A stretch of 7,851 bases of DNA from the NCBI GenBank assembly GCA_018057635.1, contig JAGPDJ010000095.1:1-7851 (forward strand). The letters run 5' to 3'. The first letter of the stretch is position 1; every line of letters starts with the position of its first letter. The translations under genes were made by a program, and so were the position numbers. The notes under the pieces are model-generated. The model was not told where the DNA came from, did not search any database, and worked only from the letters and a program-made list of their open reading frames with translations. Origin of the DNA: Ferruginibacter sp. Lineage in GTDB: Bacteria > Bacteroidota > Bacteroidia > Chitinophagales > Chitinophagaceae. Positions 5,479 to 7,851 of the stretch are shown here, piece by piece.

Positions 5479-5613
5479 ATGCCAAAAGATAAAAAATCAT
5501 CCCCAAAAAATCCCCCAAATAATGGGAAGTACGATATAATCGTAAAAACCAATTTGTCTTTTGATGAATTGGTTAAACTTGCTGTTAATACCCCAAAAAA
5601 GAAATCGAAATGA
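5479..5613 (+). CDS. Small basic 44-aa protein
   Basis: The ATG at 5479 gives 44 residues: a Lys/Pro-rich start (MPKDKKSSPKNPPNNGKYD), a short core (IIVKTNLSFDELVKLAVNT) and a Lys-rich end (PKKKSK). A TTG 17 codons upstream would extend back into the lipoprotein gene and is less likely. Its TGA stop overlaps the ATG of the next gene (ATGA, 5610-5613), pointing to translational coupling and a shared role. I have the impression that similar short K/P-rich proteins with an FDEL(V/I)KLA core occur widely in Bacteroidota, but no function is known to me. Confidence 0.75.
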   Translation: MPKDKKSSPKNPPNNGKYDIIVKTNLSFDELVKLAVNTPKKKSK

Positions 5614-6017
5614 GTTATAAATATATATTTTGGGTGGCGATAGTGCTAATTAGCGTTTTTGTAGGAAATACCTACGGTCAAAAAAAGAGAATAGGTAGTT
5701 TATGGGCTATCTTTTTTTGCTGTTTTGCATTACTTCCAGGAATAATTATTATAGCTCTTAGCCCCCCAATAAACAAATTACCTGAGCCTAATTACAAAGA
5801 TGAAAACACAAATAAAACAGTAGGGTTTATTTCTCTTTTTTTTGCAGTTTTGTATATATACAAAATATTTACTACTGATGAAGTAACACGATATTTTTCA
5901 AACGAATCAGTAGAAAAAGAAATTCTTATATTGGCTTTTCTATTAGGCTTATCTGCATTTTTCTTCACAAGACTTAGCAGGCACAAAAAAGCATGGAGTA
6001 AAATCAATAATATTTAA
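5610..6017 (+). CDS. Four-helix inner-membrane protein, unknown function
   Basis: The 135-residue protein has four predicted membrane segments at about residues 5-22, 28-51, 71-87 and 104-121. A GQKKRIG loop joins the first two helices, and a polar loop (KLPEPNYKDENTNK) separates the two hairpins. The C-terminus is basic (RLSRHKKAWSK), consistent with a cytoplasmic end. The KRIG...PGIIIIALSP hairpin resembles a recurrent element of small bacterial membrane proteins that have no assigned function. Its start overlaps the stop of the 44-residue gene by four bases (ATGA), so the two are probably translationally coupled; the next gene follows after 9 nt. Confidence 0.8.
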   Translation: MSYKYIFWVAIVLISVFVGNTYGQKKRIGSLWAIFFCCFALLPGIIIIALSPPINKLPEPNYKDENTNKTVGFISLFFAVLYIYKIFTTDEVTRYFSNESVEKEILILAFLLGLSAFFFTRLSRHKKAWSKINNI

Positions 6018-6026
6018 TAGGGTATA

Positions 6027-6308
6027 ATGACAATTTACGAATGGAATACACAATATACTACTGAATTTGTAAACCAATTTGGAGACAGACTTTCAATAAA
6101 CCCACTTCACACTACAAAAGAAGGATCAATGATTACAACGTTTAAGAACGGGCAGGTTTTAGGTGGGACTTACTTTGTAAGAATTGAACAGGGGAAATTC
6201 TACTTAGGATGGGGCGACATTGAGTTCCTGCTTATACCTTCCGAAAAAGGCTTTAACCTCATTTCCGGAGAAACCGTAAGCTATAATTTTGCCAGGATTC
6301 TAAAGTAG
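6027..6308 (+). CDS. Unknown 93-aa soluble protein, last gene of the cassette
   Basis: This is a complete 93-residue frame from ATG 6027. There is no signal peptide or membrane segment. The sequence looks beta-rich (GSMITTFKNGQVLGGTYFVR, KFYLGWGDIEFLLIP, GFNLISGETVSYNF), suggesting a small barrel or sandwich. It starts 9 nt after the membrane-protein gene, so it is probably co-transcribed. No family was recognised. Its 3' end overlaps by 9 nt, tail to tail, a short minus-strand gene, and no terminator is evident between them. Confidence 0.75.
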   Translation: MTIYEWNTQYTTEFVNQFGDRLSINPLHTTKEGSMITTFKNGQVLGGTYFVRIEQGKFYLGWGDIEFLLIPSEKGFNLISGETVSYNFARILK

Positions 6309-6434
6309 GGCTTCTTCTTCTGTTACTTCCTCTAACCACTCCCATGGCAATTCTTTCCCCTGCCATCCACACTCAAAAAGATGGACAGGAAATCCGTTTT
6401 TTATTCTTAGAAGTTTCTTCCGTTTACTTTTCAT
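6300..6434 (-). CDS. Small 44-aa protein, convergent with the cassette
   Basis: On the minus strand, ATG 6432-6434 to TAG 6300-6302 encodes 44 residues: a very basic start (MKSKRKKLLRIKNG), a Trp-rich middle (FPVHLFECGWQGKELPWEWL) and an acidic end (EEVTEEEALL). The ordered basic-to-acidic layout with three Trp is unlikely for a random frame, and the overlapping plus-strand frame has already ended. The stop lies inside the last codons of the plus-strand gene (9-nt overlap), so the two transcripts are complementary at their 3' ends. No family was recognised. The promoter was not identified; a small inverted repeat (GGTTA...TAACC, 6455-6472) lies just upstream. Confidence 0.5.
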   Translation of the reverse strand: MKSKRKKLLRIKNGFPVHLFECGWQGKELPWEWLEEVTEEEALL

Positions 6435-6521
6435 TAATAATCTCAGTTTTTGATCGGTTATCGTTTTTTAACCACAAATAATATTTGCCGATTTTTCCAA
6501 AAAAACTTAGCCATAAAACAA

Positions 6522-6542
6522 TGATTTTTTGTGAAAAAATCA
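6522..6542. repeat. Perfect 9-bp inverted repeat
   Basis: TGATTTTTT (6522-6530), GTG, then AAAAAATCA (6534-6542). The loop is short (3 nt) and A/T-rich. It could be a weak hairpin or a dyad for a DNA-binding protein. It lies between the 44-residue minus-strand gene and a second, longer palindrome 42 bp further on. Confidence 0.45.
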
Positions 6543-6584
6543 GGAAACGCAGTACTGGCATCGCTTTCGGGACTTTACGATACA

Positions 6585-6607
6585 CTTATGCACAAATTGT
6601 GCATAAG
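6585..6607. repeat. Perfect 23-bp palindrome
   Basis: CTTATGCACAA (6585-6595), a central A, and the exact complement TTGTGCATAAG (6597-6607). Eleven perfectly paired positions around a single base make a long dyad with no room for an RNA loop, so a protein-binding site (operator or recombinase site) or a cruciform is more likely than a terminator. The surrounding 6435-6736 has no convincing gene; a plus-strand frame through it looks random. Confidence 0.55.
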
Positions 6608-6736
6608 CGGCGGTTTGAAATTCACATAATAAACATCAATATTGCGGTACTACCTAACCAACCAAATATTGGTAGATTATTGGGGTCATTGGCTACCCTG
6701 AAATGACGGGCCTTTAAAATAGCCCAATTGTGACAA

Positions 6737-6862
6737 GTGGAAATACAAGCCAATGAAAAGCCCAATAGTGTGAAAAAACTATTGGGCGTATTCTTGAAAT
6801 TCTGTAAGATTATGACAGTAGTCGCAGAAATGGTTAAAGCTCTAAAAGGCTTATTTTTCTAA
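6737..6862 (+). CDS. Very small hydrophobic protein (30-41 aa)
   Basis: A frame ending at TAA 6860-6862 reads, from GTG 6737, VEIQANEKPNSVKKLLGVFL and then KFCKIMTVVAEMVKALKGLF, ending in F (41 residues). Other starts are GTG 6770 (30 residues, VKKLLGVFLKFCKIM...) and ATG 6812 (16 residues). The part after VKK is an amphipathic or membrane-seeking helix with Lys every 4-7 residues. A strong terminator begins 2 nt after the stop, which supports a genuine short transcript. GTG 6770 lies in the loop of a perfect 10-bp hairpin (6760-6787), which may control initiation. It could be a small membrane peptide, including a type I toxin-like peptide, but nothing in the sequence proves that. Confidence 0.5.
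   Translation: MEIQANEKPNSVKKLLGVFLKFCKIMTVVAEMVKALKGLFF
6760..6787 (+). promoter_or_regulatory. Hairpin over a start codon, with a competing upstream arm
   Basis: GCCCAATAGT (6760-6769) pairs perfectly with ACTATTGGGC (6778-6787) around the loop GTGAAAAA, which contains the candidate start GTG 6770-6772. GCCCAAT also occurs at 6722-6728, so ATTGGGC (6781-6787) could pair with either copy. The two pairings exclude each other, as in leader switches. There is no T tract on the plus strand; four T residues follow on the minus strand. Confidence 0.45.
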
Positions 6863-6864
6863 CC

Positions 6865-6899
6865 ATAAAGAACCAGTGTTAGCGCACTGGTTTCTTTAT
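6865..6899 (+). terminator. Strong intrinsic terminator, possibly bidirectional
   Basis: ATAAAGAACCAGTG (6865-6878) pairs with CACTGGTTTCTTTAT (6885-6899) around the 6-nt loop TTAGCG, with a single bulged T: fourteen base pairs with a G/C-rich top and a U-rich 3' side. It begins 2 nt after the stop of the small hydrophobic protein. The A-rich left arm gives a partial T-rich tail on the minus strand too, so it may also stop transcription coming from the right. Confidence 0.72.
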
Positions 6900-7264
6900 T
6901 TACAATGCAATTTTAATCATTTACTGAATATCATCCAATAGTTTCACCGCTTTAACAGCTACCTAAAAATAAATTTCAATCTTTTACACCCAAAAACTTC
7001 AAAAAACACATTATTAATACTTTATGTATGTTCTTGTTGTTTTTTTGAACTTCTGAACCACCCCCTGTTGTAGCTAATGTATTGGTAGTATGTGGTATAG
7101 GTGAAATTGAGAAGTCATTCCCGCAGTTTATCATCAGGAGCTATTAAAAAAAGTGGATGAAGCATTTTTTTAAGCTTGACTTGGCCTTTATAGGATAGAC
7201 TGATGATCCAGTTGTAATTCGAATAAAGCCAGGAAGTAAAACTCTTTGACTAAAGTATAGAATA
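6900..7264. other. Gene-free gap with possible coding scraps
   Basis: No intact gene is supported. Two plus-strand scraps look slightly protein-like. One ends EIEKSFPQFIIRSY at TAA 7144-7146 and has no ATG. The other runs from ATG 7157 to TGA 7247-7249 (MKHFFKLDLAFIG, an in-frame TAG at 7196-7198, then TDDPVVIRIKPGSKTL). They may be relics of one decayed gene. No clear terminator for the metallopeptidase gene ending at 7265 was found. Confidence 0.4.
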
Positions 7265-7851
7265 CTAATACCCCCAATCCCTATGACTCACCGGCAACTT
7301 ATTCAGCTCCTTCTTCAACTCCTTCCACTCGGGTAAAAACCGGTCCATAAAGGCAACAAACCGGTCATTGTGGTTGCGTTCAAGAAGGTGGACCATCTCA
7401 TGCACCACGATGTACTCGATACAGGCAAAAGGCTTTTTGGCCAACTCCAGGTTCAGCCAGATACGACGGGCTTCCCGGTTGCAGGTGCCCCACTTGGTTT
7501 TCATCTTTTTGATGGCAAACTCATTCAAATGAACGCCCATCCGTTTTTCCCATTTGGCTATAACCGGAGGCAGGAGCTCCTTTAACCGGGCCCGGTACCA
7601 TTCATCCATCAACAGCATCCGCTTTTCCTTACTGGTAGCTGGTCTGATCCGCATTTCGATTGACTTGTGCCTTATCGAAATTTCAAGGGGAGCATCATGC
7701 TCGATGACTTTCAGTAAGTACCGGCTCCCCAGGTAATAATGACCCTCTTTGGTCAAAAACTCCCTTGGCGCTTCTCTGACCTGGGCATTGAATTTCAGCT
7801 GCTGCTTTTTGATCCAGCTGAGTTTGGAGATGGCATAGATACGAATGGTAT
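7265..7851 (-). CDS. YgjP/SprT-like zinc metallopeptidase (DUF45), N-terminus beyond window
   Basis: The minus-strand frame is open at the right edge; 194 C-terminal residues are visible, ending at stop 7265-7267. The zinc site is HEMVH (codons within 7388-7402), with the third His six residues later in ERNHNDRF (7370-7372). Upstream is the family signature KMKTKWGTCNREARRIWLNL, where the KTKWGTC motif precedes the HExxH helix. This order is diagnostic of the YgjP-like/DUF45 (M48-related, WLM-like) metallopeptidases, usually about 230-240 residues, so roughly 40 residues are missing. Family members are presumed zinc peptidases of unknown substrate, and in many genomes they are encoded next to type I restriction (hsdR) genes. 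The upstream neighbour would lie outside the window. Confidence 0.9.
   Translation of the reverse strand, partial: TIRIYAISKLSWIKKQQLKFNAQVREAPREFLTKEGHYYLGSRYLLKVIEHDAPLEISIRHKSIEMRIRPATSKEKRMLLMDEWYRARLKELLPPVIAKWEKRMGVHLNEFAIKKMKTKWGTCNREARRIWLNLELAKKPFACIEYIVVHEMVHLLERNHNDRFVAFMDRFLPEWKELKKELNKLPVSHRDWGY

Noticed and set aside
5792..6007. Minus-strand 71-codon frame opposite the membrane protein
   Set aside because: It is fully antisense to the four-helix protein, which has clear hydrophobic periodicity and an ATGA-coupled start.
6485..6706. Plus-strand 73-codon frame starting at TTG
   Set aside because: It runs through two perfect palindromes, has a weak start and a random-looking sequence; the DNA is better read as non-coding.
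6940..6985. Minus-strand scrap VAVKAVKLLDDIQ
   Set aside because: It is only 13 codons with a stop directly upstream; too short to support a gene.
7370..7736. Two plus-strand frames opposite the metallopeptidase
   Set aside because: They are antisense to the HExxH-containing gene and show no recognisable features.

Overview
Origin and host. The window reads as accessory DNA from a member of the Bacteroidota. The evidence is indirect: A/T-rich leaders without Shine-Dalgarno sequences, K/N/I/F-rich small proteins, a signal-peptidase-II lipoprotein with an LSSC lipobox, and an ISXO2/IS1595-type transposase of the kind common in that phylum. No rRNA, tRNA or CRISPR array was seen. Base composition is patchy: about 40-45 % G+C at both ends and in the transposase remnant, and very A/T-rich from about 4,550 to 6,300. 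This fits a mosaic of several insertions.

Left module (1-2919, all on the minus strand). Reading in the direction of transcription: a winged-helix protein resembling RepL-type replication initiators (2919-2353); a gene-free segment with four short direct repeats phased at 31, 31 and 32 bp, a perfect 11-bp hairpin and a TATA-type A/T run (about 2065-2334); two small unknown proteins; a 120-residue unknown protein that may be a phage-type ssDNA-binding protein; an intrinsic terminator; and a P-loop ATPase of the phage AAA_24/Sak4-like kind that runs off the left edge. The combination looks like the replication/recombination block of a phage or plasmid-like element. The repeat array next to the initiator is a candidate origin, and I consider it the most interesting signal here.

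Middle (2920-4900). A gene-free stretch is followed by a short plus-strand coding remnant, an 80-residue unknown minus-strand gene, and a decayed IS1595-family transposase on the plus strand. The transposase carries three 1-nt deletions, a nonsense codon, a lost zinc-ribbon Cys and a lost catalytic Asp. Its recognisable sequence stops at about 4546, exactly where composition turns A/T-rich.

Right-centre (5013-6308, plus strand). A tight set of four unknown genes encodes a lipoprotein, a 44-residue basic protein, a four-helix membrane protein (ATGA overlap with the previous gene) and a 93-residue soluble protein. They probably act together at the envelope. I cannot assign a function.

Right (6300-7851). 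A 44-residue minus-strand protein overlaps the end of the cassette tail to tail. It is followed by about 300 bp full of perfect inverted repeats. Next comes a very small hydrophobic protein (GTG start, 30-41 residues) with a hairpin over one candidate start and a strong terminator 2 nt after its stop. After a quiet 365-bp gap, the edge carries the C-terminal 194 residues of a YgjP/SprT-like (DUF45) zinc metallopeptidase, a family often encoded beside type I restriction genes.
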